Below, piece by piece: positions 36,821 to 46,381 of a DNA stretch of 49,510 nt. This DNA is from an uncultured Bacteroidota bacterium (GTDB lineage: Bacteria > Bacteroidota > Bacteroidia > Bacteroidales > Bacteroidaceae): contig CAMVLL010000007.1 in the NCBI GenBank assembly GCA_947168315.1, forward strand, positions 1-49,510, written 5' to 3'. A program made the translations under genes and the position numbers. How positions within the stretch are numbered: position 1 is the stretch's first letter; every line of letters begins with the position of its first letter. The notes beneath the pieces were generated by a model. The model made no database searches and had not been told where the DNA came from. It was given only the letters and a program-made list of their open reading frames with translations.

Positions 36821-39142
36821 ATGAAGACCAAAGCATTATTGTTTATCGCCGTTGGAGCCTTACTCGGCTTATCAAGTTGTAATCAACAGAAATGGGTGGA
36901 AGAATCAAAAGGATCGTACAATCTTGTAACTCAACAAGGTGGTCAAACCCTTGGATACTCTCCCGAATCAGGAGTAAAAATTATTACAAATAAAGGTTAT
37001 GCCTTCAAAGACTTGAACCGAAATGGTGTGTTAGACCCTTATGAAGATTGGCGTCTTGATCCTCAGACACGAGCAACCGATCTTGCTCAGCAACTATCGA
37101 TTGAAGAGATTGCCGGATTAATGTTATACAGTGCCCACCAAAGTATTCCAGCTGCCTCTATGGGCGGACGGGGGAATGCCCCGACCTATAATGGTAAGCC
37201 TTTCAATGAAAGTGGAGCCAAAGCATCCGATATTTCAGACGCACAAAAGAAATTTCTTTCAGAAGATAATCTGCGGGCGGTTTTGATAACTCGTGTTCAG
37301 AGTCCCGAAATCGCTGCAGAATGGAACAATAATGTTCAGGCTTTTGTCGAAGGACTGAACCATGGCATCCCAGCTAACAACAGTTCCGATCCACGTCACA
37401 CGGCAACATCCGATGCTGAGTACAATTATGGTGCTGGCGGTCAAATATCCATGTGGCCATCTTCGTTGGGTTTGGCTGCGACATTCGATCCTGCGTTGAT
37501 GAAAACCTTTGGACAAATCGCATCTCAGGAGTATCGTGCTCTTGGAATCGCAACTGCTCTTTCTCCACAAGTCGATTTGGCCACCGATCCACGATGGAGT
37601 CGCTTCAGTGGTACTTTCGGAGAGGGAACAAAACTGGCAATCGAATTGTCACGTGCCTATTGCGACGGCTTCCAGACCTCTCCAACTGAATTATCTGTCG
37701 ATGGTGCTTGGGGCTATCAAAGTGTAAACGCCATGATTAAGCACTGGTATGGCTATGGCGCACAGGAAGGTGGACGTGACTCACACTATAACTATGGCAA
37801 GTATGCCGTTTATCCAGGCAAAAACCTTGAAGAACATAAACTAACTTTCACGGAAGGTGCGTTCAAACTGGAAGATGGAACCCAGATGGCTTCGGCCGTG
37901 ATGCCTATCTACAGTATTTTGTTCAACCAAGACCCGAGTGGTGCTAATCTTGGTGGAAGTTTTAGCAAATGGATGATTGAAAATCAGCTACGTACACAAA
38001 ACAATTTCGATGGTGTAGTTTGTACTGACTGGGGCATCACCAACGATAATAGAGCTGTGGAAGCCTTTGATGGCAAGCCCTGGGGCGTAGAAGGCATGAG
38101 CATTGCTGAGCGTCATTATCAGATTCTGAAAGCAGGAGTGGATCAGTTTGGCGGAAACAACGACAAAGGTCCGGTTTTGGAAGCTTATCAGATGTGGGTA
38201 AACGACTTTGGAAAGGAAAGTGCTGATGCGAGATTCCAGAAATCAGCCTATCGCCTTTTGCTGAATGTTTTCCGTACTGGCCTTTTCGAGAATCCATATC
38301 TTGACCCGAAAGAGACAGCTGTCGTTGTAGGTAAAAGCGATTTTATGGAAGCTGGATACAATGCACAGTTGAAATCAGTGGTTATGTTGAAGAACCATAA
38401 TAAAGCATTGCCTCAGACAGGGAAAAAGAAAGTGTATATCCCCAAAATACACGAGACCCGATCACAAGGTTTCTTCGGCATGTCGGGCGAAGACCGTTGG
38501 GTTGATCCGGTAAACCTCAACCTTGTAAAGAAATACTACGATGTGGTTGAAAAACCTTCCGAAGCCGACTTTGCCATTGCTTTCATCCAAGCACCAAAGA
38601 ACACGCCGGGGTATGATGCGAACGACGCAAAACGTGGTGGTAATGGCTATGTTCCAATCAGTTTGCAATACAATGACTATACGGCGACCTATGCTCGTGC
38701 AACTTCTATCGCAGGCGGAGATCCATTGGAGAAGTTTACGAATAGAACATATAAGGGAAAGACGGTGAAAACAAGTAACAAGGACGACCTAAAAGTGGTA
38801 CTTGACACAAAAGCAAAGATGGGACATAAACCTGTCATCGTTGTTTTGAACACAGGAAAGCCTGTAGTACCTGCCGAATTTGAAGGAAAAGCTGATGCAA
38901 TCCTGATTTCATTTGGCATTCAGAACCAAGCAATCTTCGATATTATCAGCGGTAAGGCAGAACCTTCCGGTTTGTTGCCGATGCAAATGCCGGCAAACAT
39001 GAAAACGGTCGAGGAACAGAACGAAGATGTTCCGCGCGACATGGTTTGTTACAAGGATGCTGATGGAAATATCTACGATTTCGCCTTCGGTATGAACTGG
39101 AGTGGTGTGATTAATGATGGCCGTGTGGCTGCATATAAATAA
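36821..39142 (+). CDS. GH3-family lipoprotein beta-glycosidase
   Basis: A 773-residue lipoprotein (lipobox LSSC; start at ATG 36821, the TTG 6 bp earlier is not needed). An EF-hand-like motif precedes the barrel (DLNRNGVLDPYEDW). The GH3 TIM barrel has the nucleophile in VVCTDWGIT (Asp403) and conserved IKHWYGYG (KHF-like) segments; the C-terminal alpha/beta sandwich follows (VVMLKN, DFAIAFIQAP, GIQNQAIFDII). GH3 enzymes of this type split beta-glucosides or beta-xylosides from oligosaccharide ends. First gene of a four-gene operon with 12-bp and 24-bp gaps. Confidence 0.9.
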   Translation: MKTKALLFIAVGALLGLSSCNQQKWVEESKGSYNLVTQQGGQTLGYSPESGVKIITNKGYAFKDLNRNGVLDPYEDWRLDPQTRATDLAQQLSIEEIAGLMLYSAHQSIPAASMGGRGNAPTYNGKPFNESGAKASDISDAQKKFLSEDNLRAVLITRVQSPEIAAEWNNNVQAFVEGLNHGIPANNSSDPRHTATSDAEYNYGAGGQISMWPSSLGLAATFDPALMKTFGQIASQEYRALGIATALSPQVDLATDPRWSRFSGTFGEGTKLAIELSRAYCDGFQTSPTELSVDGAWGYQSVNAMIKHWYGYGAQEGGRDSHYNYGKYAVYPGKNLEEHKLTFTEGAFKLEDGTQMASAVMPIYSILFNQDPSGANLGGSFSKWMIENQLRTQNNFDGVVCTDWGITNDNRAVEAFDGKPWGVEGMSIAERHYQILKAGVDQFGGNNDKGPVLEAYQMWVNDFGKESADARFQKSAYRLLLNVFRTGLFENPYLDPKETAVVVGKSDFMEAGYNAQLKSVVMLKNHNKALPQTGKKKVYIPKIHETRSQGFFGMSGEDRWVDPVNLNLVKKYYDVVEKPSEADFAIAFIQAPKNTPGYDANDAKRGGNGYVPISLQYNDYTATYARATSIAGGDPLEKFTNRTYKGKTVKTSNKDDLKVVLDTKAKMGHKPVIVVLNTGKPVVPAEFEGKADAILISFGIQNQAIFDIISGKAEPSGLLPMQMPANMKTVEEQNEDVPRDMVCYKDADGNIYDFAFGMNWSGVINDGRVAAYK

Positions 39143-39154
39143 AAAATAAGACAT

Positions 39155-39970
39155 ATGAAGAATTTACTTTTATGGATGCTTGCAGGACTGATGATGACCG
39201 CCTGTACATCGCAACCGAAATCACAGAAAAAAGAGAGTCCAAAGAAAGTATTGGTTCTCTATTTCTCAGTAACAAATACAACAAAACAATTGGCTGAGTA
39301 TATCCAGCAAAAGACAAATGCTGATATCGAAGCCATAGAGGCTGTCAATCCTTACCCTACTGATTTCGAAGGAACGGCTGCCCGCTGGCAGGAAGAGTTA
39401 AAGGCAAACACATTGCCTGAGATTAAACCACTGAAAGCTAACTTTGATGATTATGATATCATCTTCTTAGGTTATCCAATATGGGGTGATCGTTATCCAC
39501 TTACAATCAAAACATTGATTAAGACTGGAGCGCTCAACGGCAAGGTGGTTGTTCCTTTTGCAACAAGTGGAAGCAGCAGTGTGAAACAAAGTGTGGTTGA
39601 ACTGAAAAAGGATGTTCCTACCATTCAAGTTGCCGATGCATTCTGCGTTCGCAGTGCTTTGATGGACAAGTTGCCTATCTTTGTCGACCGTGAACTGATT
39701 TCATTAGGTTTGATTGAGGGTGAGAACGAGGTACTTGCCGACTTTTCTGAAATGCGTGAGCCAACGGCAGAAGAAATAGCACTCTTCGAACAGTCATTCG
39801 CTGATTATCCTCGCATGAATGGTACAAAAGCAGCTAGCGTTGCCAGTCGCACCACATCAAGAGGCACTGATTATAAATTTATTGGTGAGAATAACGGAGC
39901 GAAGATGGAGATCTATGTCACAAAAGAAAAAGGAGATACTGCTCCTTACTTCACCGCTGTTGACAGATAA
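39155..39970 (+). CDS. Lipoprotein-anchored flavodoxin
   Basis: A 271-residue protein with a lipoprotein signal (MMTACTSQ; Cys17) followed by a flavodoxin fold: FMN phosphate loop FSVTNTTKQLAEY (residues about 36-48), the DDYDIIFLGYPIWGDRYPL flavin-binding segment, and VVPFATSGSSSVKQS. Flavodoxins normally work in the cytoplasm; this one should face the periplasm or surface. The last 30 residues (KFIGENNGAKMEIYV and following) form an extra beta extension outside the core. It lies 12 bp after the GH3 gene and 24 bp before CotH, so it is translated from the same mRNA. Its redox partner is not in the window. Confidence 0.8.
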   Translation: MKNLLLWMLAGLMMTACTSQPKSQKKESPKKVLVLYFSVTNTTKQLAEYIQQKTNADIEAIEAVNPYPTDFEGTAARWQEELKANTLPEIKPLKANFDDYDIIFLGYPIWGDRYPLTIKTLIKTGALNGKVVVPFATSGSSSVKQSVVELKKDVPTIQVADAFCVRSALMDKLPIFVDRELISLGLIEGENEVLADFSEMREPTAEEIALFEQSFADYPRMNGTKAASVASRTTSRGTDYKFIGENNGAKMEIYVTKEKGDTAPYFTAVDR

Positions 39971-39994
39971 TTTAGAATCATCAAGAACGACATT

Positions 39995-41254
39995 ATGGTA
40001 AATCACACAAAATATTTATCCTTTCTAATCATTATTCTTGCTGCGCTTTCATTTCAATCGTGCGGCAAGGATAATAGCGAGGAATCTAACAAAGAAGAGA
40101 AGGAAATAACCCCTCCCCAGGTTGTTTTACCTCATGTTGAAATAAAAACTCCAAAATCCGCTGAGATTGTAAGTAAGACAGATTGGATGGAAGGGGCTTC
40201 CATAACCATTACCTTACCTGACGGAACGAAAGATTATGAGAGTAATAACCTTCAGATTCGAGGAAGAGGCAACACAACCTGGGACTATCCAAAGAAACCG
40301 TTTGCATTAAAGTTGGAAAGTAAGGCCGAAATCTTAGGTATGCCAAAGCATAAACGTTGGGTTTTATTGGCCAACTGGATGGATCGTACATTGATGCGTA
40401 ATGATGTCGCCTTCCAAATCGCGCGTCAGACAGAATTAGCATGGACTCCCAAAGGACAATTCGTTGAACTGACACTCAATGGTAAACATTTGGGGAACTA
40501 TTACCTCTGCGAACAAATTAAAATCGACAAGAACAGGGTAAACATCCGCGAGATGAGCGAGACAGATACTGAGGGTGACAACCTGACTGGCGGTTATCTG
40601 ATGGAGCTGGATGTCTACTATGATGAAGTCAATAAGTTTCATTCATCTATCAAAAACCTTCCTTATATGTTCAAGGAACCCGATGAAGAGACTTTGCAAC
40701 CTGAACAATACGAGTACATGAAAGATTTCATCAACGAATTTGAAGCAAAACTATATGCATCCGACTGGCTTGAGAAACGTGAGTACGTCAATTATATCAA
40801 CTTGGAATCGTTTGTCGATTATTGGTTCGTTTTCGAATTGTCAAATAACGGAGAACCGACATGGCCGAAGAGTTGTTATATGTATAAAGATAAGTCTGGG
40901 AAACTAACAGCCGGACCAGTTTGGGATTTTGATTGGGGCGCATTCCGCCCAGGAAATCGTTTTTTAAACAAAGAAGCGCTCTATTATGACCGTTTATTCA
41001 AAGATCCTGCCTTTGTGACGCTGGTAAAAAATCGATGGACGAAGTTTAAACCTAAATTTGATACAATCCAAGCCTATATCTTCACAACTGCAAAAATGTT
41101 AAATGCATCTGCTCAAACGAATATCGCTCTTTGGCCTATTGATAACGATGTAAATGGCGATGAGACCCTTTCTTTTGAGCAAGCCATTGACCGTATGGCT
41201 GGAGCATACTTAGGGAAACTTGCCTGGATGGACAAGCAAATAAATAATATGTAA
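39995..41254 (+). CDS. CotH kinase-like lipoprotein
   Basis: A 419-residue lipoprotein (SFQSC) with a CotH-type atypical kinase domain: LQIRGRGNTTWDYPKKPFALKL (two runs; Lys as candidate catalytic residue), RNDVAFQIAR, GNYYLCEQIKIDKNRV, ELDVYYD, and the C-terminal DFDWG motif in VWDFDWGAF (metal-binding Asp). CotH of B. subtilis phosphorylates spore-coat proteins; Bacteroidetes relatives are secreted and their substrates are unknown. It is the third gene of the GH3 operon, 12 bp before the beta-helix gene. Confidence 0.85.
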   Translation: MVNHTKYLSFLIIILAALSFQSCGKDNSEESNKEEKEITPPQVVLPHVEIKTPKSAEIVSKTDWMEGASITITLPDGTKDYESNNLQIRGRGNTTWDYPKKPFALKLESKAEILGMPKHKRWVLLANWMDRTLMRNDVAFQIARQTELAWTPKGQFVELTLNGKHLGNYYLCEQIKIDKNRVNIREMSETDTEGDNLTGGYLMELDVYYDEVNKFHSSIKNLPYMFKEPDEETLQPEQYEYMKDFINEFEAKLYASDWLEKREYVNYINLESFVDYWFVFELSNNGEPTWPKSCYMYKDKSGKLTAGPVWDFDWGAFRPGNRFLNKEALYYDRLFKDPAFVTLVKNRWTKFKPKFDTIQAYIFTTAKMLNASAQTNIALWPIDNDVNGDETLSFEQAIDRMAGAYLGKLAWMDKQINNM

Positions 41255-41266
41255 ACCAAAACTAAT

Positions 41267-43423
41267 ATGAAACATGTCTTCTTCCGGACTCTTATCGTAA
41301 CAATGGTCCTGTTTTTTACACCTACTATATGGGCACAACACATTTATGTATCTCCTTTAGGGAATGATCAATCAGCAGGAACTCTGCAAACTCCTTTCCA
41401 AACCATTGGGAAAGCAATCGAATATACACGCTTGTTTCCAGGTAATGATACTGTATACATTCATATATCAAGCGGATTATATGAGATAGATGAACCCATT
41501 GCATTGACTGAGCAGGATGTGCACCCGATTGTTTTCGAAGGAGATGCCAATAATATGCCTGTCATTAGTGGCGGTTACCGCATTCGTAATTGGACTATCA
41601 CACCTGAAGGTTGGTGGAAGACTTATGTTCCTCAGGTTATCAAGTACGGTAAACTCTTTGAACAGTTATTTGTGAATGGCGAACGTGCCACTTTAGCTCG
41701 TACCCCTAACAAAGGACTGTTTGAAGTCATCAATAAAGTACATCAAACAGCAATTGAAACCGAAGGAAAAGATGAAGGATATGGATATCATATACAACGC
41801 TATGATACCGACCCACAAAACCTATCATCACTCAAGAAAATCAATGAAGGCTATTGGGGCGATGCAAACCTAAAAGATAAAGATATCCGTATTAAACTTT
41901 ATCAAGCATGGGATAATACCTACAAATCTGTGGACTATATCAACCCCGACTCTGGATATATCTATGTGCATGGAACAAAACTTCATAACATGTATAGCAA
42001 TCGGAACCTCTTTTTGCTGGAAAACTATCCAGAAGCACTTGATAGTCCGGGAGAATGGTTCTTAAACGATAAAGGGGAATTGACTTATATTCCACGACCA
42101 GGTGAAAAACTTGAGAATTCTGTTGTTTACGCTCCTACTCTATCCCACCTACTTATCATTAAAGGTACTCAACAGAAAAAAGTTTCAGGGAAGATTTTCA
42201 AGAATCTTTCATTCCAACATACAGCTTATTATCTTCCAAGAAAAGGGACAACCCCTCATCAGGCGGCGACACATTTAGAAGGTACCGTATTGATAAATAA
42301 CGCAGAAGGAATCGTCCTGGAAAACTGTGAAATCAAACATACAGGAAACTATGGCGTATCATTCGAAAACTCAATGAATAGTAAAGTTGAGCACACCTTT
42401 CTTTATGATTTAGGAGGAGGAGGCATCAAAATCGATAACTCCGACGAAATCATCGTTCAGAATAATATCATCCGTAAAGGTGGACAAGTATTTCCTGCCG
42501 GTGTTGGTGTCATTCTTCGTCATTCCGCTAAAAACAAAGTCGTTCACAACGATATATGCGACCTACGATACTCTGGAATCTCTGTAGGATGGATATGGGG
42601 TTATGGTCCTAATCGTTCAGTTGAAAACGAAATAGGTTATAATCATATTCATCATCTGGGCTGGGGAGAGTTAGATGACATGGGAGGAGTCTACACTTTG
42701 GGCATTTCACCTGGTACAACCGTACATAATAACCTTATCCACGATATCTACTCACACGACTATGGAGGCTGGGGACTCTACACGGATGAGGGCAGTACAG
42801 ATATCATTATGGAAAACAACTTGGTTTATGCATGTAAATGCGGTGGTTTCCATCAACATTATGGCAAAGACAATATAATAAGGAACAACATTCTCGCTTG
42901 GGGAACATGGCAACAAATCCAATGGTCCAGAGCCGAGGAACACCGTTCATTCATCTTTGCACACAATATTGTGTTATCTGACGGCTTCCCGTTGGCTTCC
43001 AATCAATCAACATGGGAAAAAGGCAAAGCCGACTTTGATAGAAACTGCTTCTGGGATATCGATGATCCCAATCCGATGTTCAACAATATACCTCTTAGCG
43101 AGTTCTTTAAAAGACACGATCGAAAAGCTGTTCATGCCGATCCTATGTTCCGAGATCCTTTACATGGTGACTTTACCTTCAAAAACTTGAAAGTAGCCAA
43201 AAAGATTGGTTTCAAACCATTCGATTATTCAATGGCAGGTGTAGAAGGAGATGATACGTGGAAACAAAAAGCACAGATGCAGCCAGAGGAAATAGAGGAC
43301 TTTAGAAACATTGTCCGCGAAGGCGAGAAAAAGTTCTGTGAAAAAGAACCAGCAAGTTACCGACCCGCTGTGGCTCGAAATGAGAAAAATGAAGGGAAAA
43401 TATATCCTAAGTATTATGAATAA
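41267..43423 (+). CDS. Secreted right-handed parallel beta-helix protein, GH141-like
   Basis: A 718-residue exported protein (signal to about residue 23, WAQ). The start, IYVSPLGNDQSAGTLQTPFQTIGKA, and repeated PbH1-type coils (NCEIKHTGNYGVSFEN, SDEIIVQNNIIRKGG, NKVVHNDICDLRYSGIS, TTVHNNLIHDIYSHDYGGWG) mark a right-handed parallel beta-helix with an insert near residues 130-270. This architecture occurs in GH141 (alpha-L-fucosidase or xylanase) and in polysaccharide lyases. No sure catalytic residues can be named. Last gene of the operon; a hairpin overlaps the stop codon. Confidence 0.75.
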   Translation: MKHVFFRTLIVTMVLFFTPTIWAQHIYVSPLGNDQSAGTLQTPFQTIGKAIEYTRLFPGNDTVYIHISSGLYEIDEPIALTEQDVHPIVFEGDANNMPVISGGYRIRNWTITPEGWWKTYVPQVIKYGKLFEQLFVNGERATLARTPNKGLFEVINKVHQTAIETEGKDEGYGYHIQRYDTDPQNLSSLKKINEGYWGDANLKDKDIRIKLYQAWDNTYKSVDYINPDSGYIYVHGTKLHNMYSNRNLFLLENYPEALDSPGEWFLNDKGELTYIPRPGEKLENSVVYAPTLSHLLIIKGTQQKKVSGKIFKNLSFQHTAYYLPRKGTTPHQAATHLEGTVLINNAEGIVLENCEIKHTGNYGVSFENSMNSKVEHTFLYDLGGGGIKIDNSDEIIVQNNIIRKGGQVFPAGVGVILRHSAKNKVVHNDICDLRYSGISVGWIWGYGPNRSVENEIGYNHIHHLGWGELDDMGGVYTLGISPGTTVHNNLIHDIYSHDYGGWGLYTDEGSTDIIMENNLVYACKCGGFHQHYGKDNIIRNNILAWGTWQQIQWSRAEEHRSFIFAHNIVLSDGFPLASNQSTWEKGKADFDRNCFWDIDDPNPMFNNIPLSEFFKRHDRKAVHADPMFRDPLHGDFTFKNLKVAKKIGFKPFDYSMAGVEGDDTWKQKAQMQPEEIEDFRNIVREGEKKFCEKEPASYRPAVARNEKNEGKIYPKYYE

Positions 43424-43451
43424 GGGGTTTGCTATCAAGCAAAACCCTTAT
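43420..43451 (+). terminator. Terminator hairpin overlapping the beta-helix gene stop
   Basis: A 14-bp stem with one mismatch (ATAAGGGGTTTGCT / AGCAAAACCCTTAT) includes the TAA stop codon. It has a 4-base loop and a weak T tract, so it may end transcription or protect the 3' end. Confidence 0.6.
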
Positions 43452-43479
43452 AACATATATCCAATCTCATCCGATGATC

Positions 43480-45120
43480 TTATTTCAAAGGAGTCATATT
43501 CTCACGACGCCATTTCATATACTCCTCCCACAGTTCCAACTGAGGTTTATTGGGTATCGGGGTAAGATAAGCTCCGTCACGGAAATTCATAACAGTCTCC
43601 GTATCCTTAACATATTCAGGCCAATATGGCAGATAACCTCCATTTGGATCACCTGTCTTAATGAAGTTAATCCAATATTGCATTACCAGACGTGAGAGAG
43701 CCTCATCACTTGGACTGGAAGGACCACCGAATCCGCCCAACTGTCCGAATGTCAGTCCCAACTCACCTGCATGCATGGTTAGTTGTTGACGGTCAGTCTG
43801 CTGTCCACGACGGAAAAAATTCTGTTTCGCGTGATTAAAGAAGAACATATAAACTTTACCATTCCTCTTTCCTTCTGTATAATTCTTGCTTTGCAAGTTT
43901 GCCCATGCATAAGTAGGCCACGCAAAAGCAGCTTCGCGGAAAATATCTGAATGAGCATCGTATGCTTCTTGAGGTGTTGTTCCAGGATACATCTTACGAA
44001 ACTTTTGCTGCCATTCAGAATTTGGAAAACTCTCTTTCATCTCCTTCTCATATTGTTCAGAAGTAAAGCCACCACCGAACCCCGTAAACATAGATCCCTC
44101 ATCACTATTGGTTCCAATCAAGACATTTACGTCATTATAATTACCTTCTTCATAAAGTTTATAAGGATCACTCATCAAAACATAGTCATCGTATGTAGGC
44201 CAGAGAGCGCCACCTGCGCCAAAAGCAATCGGGTCGCCCATGAATTTCTCAGGATCTTGCTTCCGCAAATCCTTCAATTTCATTTTACCCATCCCCATTC
44301 TCTCGAGATAAGCTTTCCCATATACTTCACTTCCTTTTACGTTACGAATAGAATTATTGTCAATACGGACATTATCCACCGGAACCATACTACCTCCACT
44401 CTCTGAAATAGCACCACGGAACAAACCTTTTGCCAGCGGACTTTGACAAAGCATGGCAACAGAAATAGCTCCAGCGCTCTCCCCCATAATCGTTACCTTT
44501 TCCGGATCACCTCCAAAGGCAGAGATATTATCGTGAATCCATTTCAAAGCAGCAATTTGATCCAACAACCCATAATTTCCACTGATGGCACGGCCAGTCT
44601 CTTTAGCACTTTCTTGACTCAGTTCAGGTAAAGATAAGAAACCAAAAGCGTTTGTCCGATATGTGATTGCAGCATACACGATACCAGCTTGAGCATATTT
44701 CTCCCCATTCTGTTCCCACGAAGCACCTGTATTAAAGCCACCTCCATGAATCCACACCAAAACCGGCAAGTTCTCTCCCGCTTGTTTCGCAGGAGTAAGC
44801 ACATTTAAGTAAAGGCAATCCTCACTAACACCGGGCTGACCAGGCCGTGAAGGTCTTTGACTTTGTTGATAAGGTTTATCCTTGAAAGTGTCTGCTTTAT
44901 AAACTCCTTCCCATTTCTGAGGAGGAAGTGGAGCTTTCCAACGAAGGTCTCCCACTGGAGGTTGAGCAAACGGAATACCTTTATAATATGCCAAACCATT
45001 TTGTTCTACACCTTCCACTGTACCTTGCTGGACAGTCGTACGTAACAGCTGGGCATTTATACTCACACAAATACTCGAGAAAACGAAGAAACAAATCAAC
45101 TTAATAGCTTTCATAGTCAT
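43480..45120 (-). CDS. Secreted type-B carboxylesterase
   Basis: A 546-residue exported alpha/beta-hydrolase (signal peptide ending near SINA). Family marks: oxyanion-hole HGGGF, SEDCLYLNV, nucleophile GESAGA (Ser215), acid Glu in GTNSDEGSMF, and a late HAGEL giving the catalytic His. The complete catalytic set suggests an active esterase releasing acyl groups from plant or glycan esters. Start could be Met1 or Met3. It is alone in its unit, convergent with the beta-helix operon. Confidence 0.9.
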   Translation of the reverse strand: MTMKAIKLICFFVFSSICVSINAQLLRTTVQQGTVEGVEQNGLAYYKGIPFAQPPVGDLRWKAPLPPQKWEGVYKADTFKDKPYQQSQRPSRPGQPGVSEDCLYLNVLTPAKQAGENLPVLVWIHGGGFNTGASWEQNGEKYAQAGIVYAAITYRTNAFGFLSLPELSQESAKETGRAISGNYGLLDQIAALKWIHDNISAFGGDPEKVTIMGESAGAISVAMLCQSPLAKGLFRGAISESGGSMVPVDNVRIDNNSIRNVKGSEVYGKAYLERMGMGKMKLKDLRKQDPEKFMGDPIAFGAGGALWPTYDDYVLMSDPYKLYEEGNYNDVNVLIGTNSDEGSMFTGFGGGFTSEQYEKEMKESFPNSEWQQKFRKMYPGTTPQEAYDAHSDIFREAAFAWPTYAWANLQSKNYTEGKRNGKVYMFFFNHAKQNFFRRGQQTDRQQLTMHAGELGLTFGQLGGFGGPSSPSDEALSRLVMQYWINFIKTGDPNGGYLPYWPEYVKDTETVMNFRDGAYLTPIPNKPQLELWEEYMKWRRENMTPLK

Positions 45121-45223
45121 ACTTTTTGAAGATTCAACAAATTTACACTATTGAGAATAAATATCCAAATACTAAGGTAAAGTAATTAATCATATAATTG
45201 AGGAAGGAAAAATGTCCAATATA

Positions 45224-45254
45224 TTTGATAGTTCAACCTATTTAATTATCTTTG
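45224..45254 (+). promoter_or_regulatory. Strong Bacteroidetes promoter of the TIM-barrel/ThuA operon
   Basis: TTTG (45224-45227), 19-bp spacer, TATCTTTG (45247-45254): an exact match to TTTG-N19-TAnnTTTG. Predicted start near 45261, giving a leader of about 50 bases before the ATG at 45313. Confidence 0.8.
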
Positions 45255-45312
45255 CCTTAAAGAATTACATATATAGGTATAAACGTAATAACTAACTTTT
45301 ATTTTAAATACA

Positions 45313-46362
45313 ATGGATAAGTCAAGACGTCATTTTCTTGAGGTTTCAGCTGCCGCTTTAGCTGGAATCACTGTACTTCCGACACTTTCATCATGTGCAG
45401 GTAATAATGCAAAGGCCTCTGCCACATCAGCCGGAAAAATTAATTCAAACTTTGCAGGTGTTGCCATGGGTGCTATCACTTATAGTTGGCGTTCTCTGCC
45501 AGGTGGTTTGGATAATCTGATCAATTATTGCAAAGAAGCAAATGTTAGTAACTTAGAGTTGATGGGTAATGATTTGGAAACCATCTTAGGTGTTCCAGAG
45601 AATCCAACTCAACGTCTGTTTGCAGAACTGAGAGCTGCCATGGAAAAAGCAGGACAGAAAATAACAGGCCGTCCTACTCTTAGTGCAGAAGCACAAGCAG
45701 AAATAGAAAAATATAATAAGGACCTTGACGCTTTCCGTACAAATATGGACTGGGATAAGGTAGAAGAAGTACGCAAACGTTTCGCTGCTGAAGGTATCGA
45801 CATCCACATTGTGAAGACCAGCCCAGGAGCAAACAGTAGCGATGACTACATTGATTACTCATTCAAGTTGGCAAAAGCGATGGGTGCTTCTGCTGTAACA
45901 ACAGAAATGAGTTTGGCTGCAGCACAAAGAGTTGCTCCTTTTGCAGAAAAACACGACATGATCATTGCTTTGCACAACCACTTCCAGTATGCTCAGGATG
46001 AGTTCAAGGATGGACCAGAGCAAGTATTGGCAGTATCTCCGAAGGTAATGCTGAATTTTGACCAAGGTCATTACTTTGGTTCTACAGGAAAGAATCCAGT
46101 AGATTTTATTAAGAAATATCAAGACCGCATCTTCTCTATGCACATTAAAGATAAGACCGGTCCTAACACCGAAGGTGCTCCAAATGCTAATCAAGTATGG
46201 GGACAAGGACAGACTCCGCTGGAGGAAGTATTGCATTATGTTCGTGACAACAAACTACCTATTTACTGCGATATCGAACTGGAATACGATGTAAAACCAT
46301 GGTCGAATGCTGTTAAAGAAGTGGGTACCTGTGTGAAATATGCTCGTCAAATCTTAATGTAA
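45313..46362 (+). CDS. Tat-exported TIM-barrel protein (sugar isomerase/epimerase fold)
   Basis: A 349-residue protein with a twin-arginine signal (SRRHFLEVSAAALAG) and a possible lipobox (TLSSC, Cys28), so it is exported already folded. The body is an AP-endonuclease-2/xylose-isomerase-like TIM barrel; metal-ligand motifs are seen as TTEMS, ALHNHF, NFDQGHYF and CDIELEYD. Relatives in Bacteroidetes include enzymes acting on 3-keto-sugars, but the precise reaction here is unknown. It is followed 19 bp later by a ThuA-like lipoprotein gene in the same operon. Confidence 0.86.
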   Translation: MDKSRRHFLEVSAAALAGITVLPTLSSCAGNNAKASATSAGKINSNFAGVAMGAITYSWRSLPGGLDNLINYCKEANVSNLELMGNDLETILGVPENPTQRLFAELRAAMEKAGQKITGRPTLSAEAQAEIEKYNKDLDAFRTNMDWDKVEEVRKRFAAEGIDIHIVKTSPGANSSDDYIDYSFKLAKAMGASAVTTEMSLAAAQRVAPFAEKHDMIIALHNHFQYAQDEFKDGPEQVLAVSPKVMLNFDQGHYFGSTGKNPVDFIKKYQDRIFSMHIKDKTGPNTEGAPNANQVWGQGQTPLEEVLHYVRDNKLPIYCDIELEYDVKPWSNAVKEVGTCVKYARQILM

Positions 46363-46381
46363 TAATAGAAAAACATTTTCC

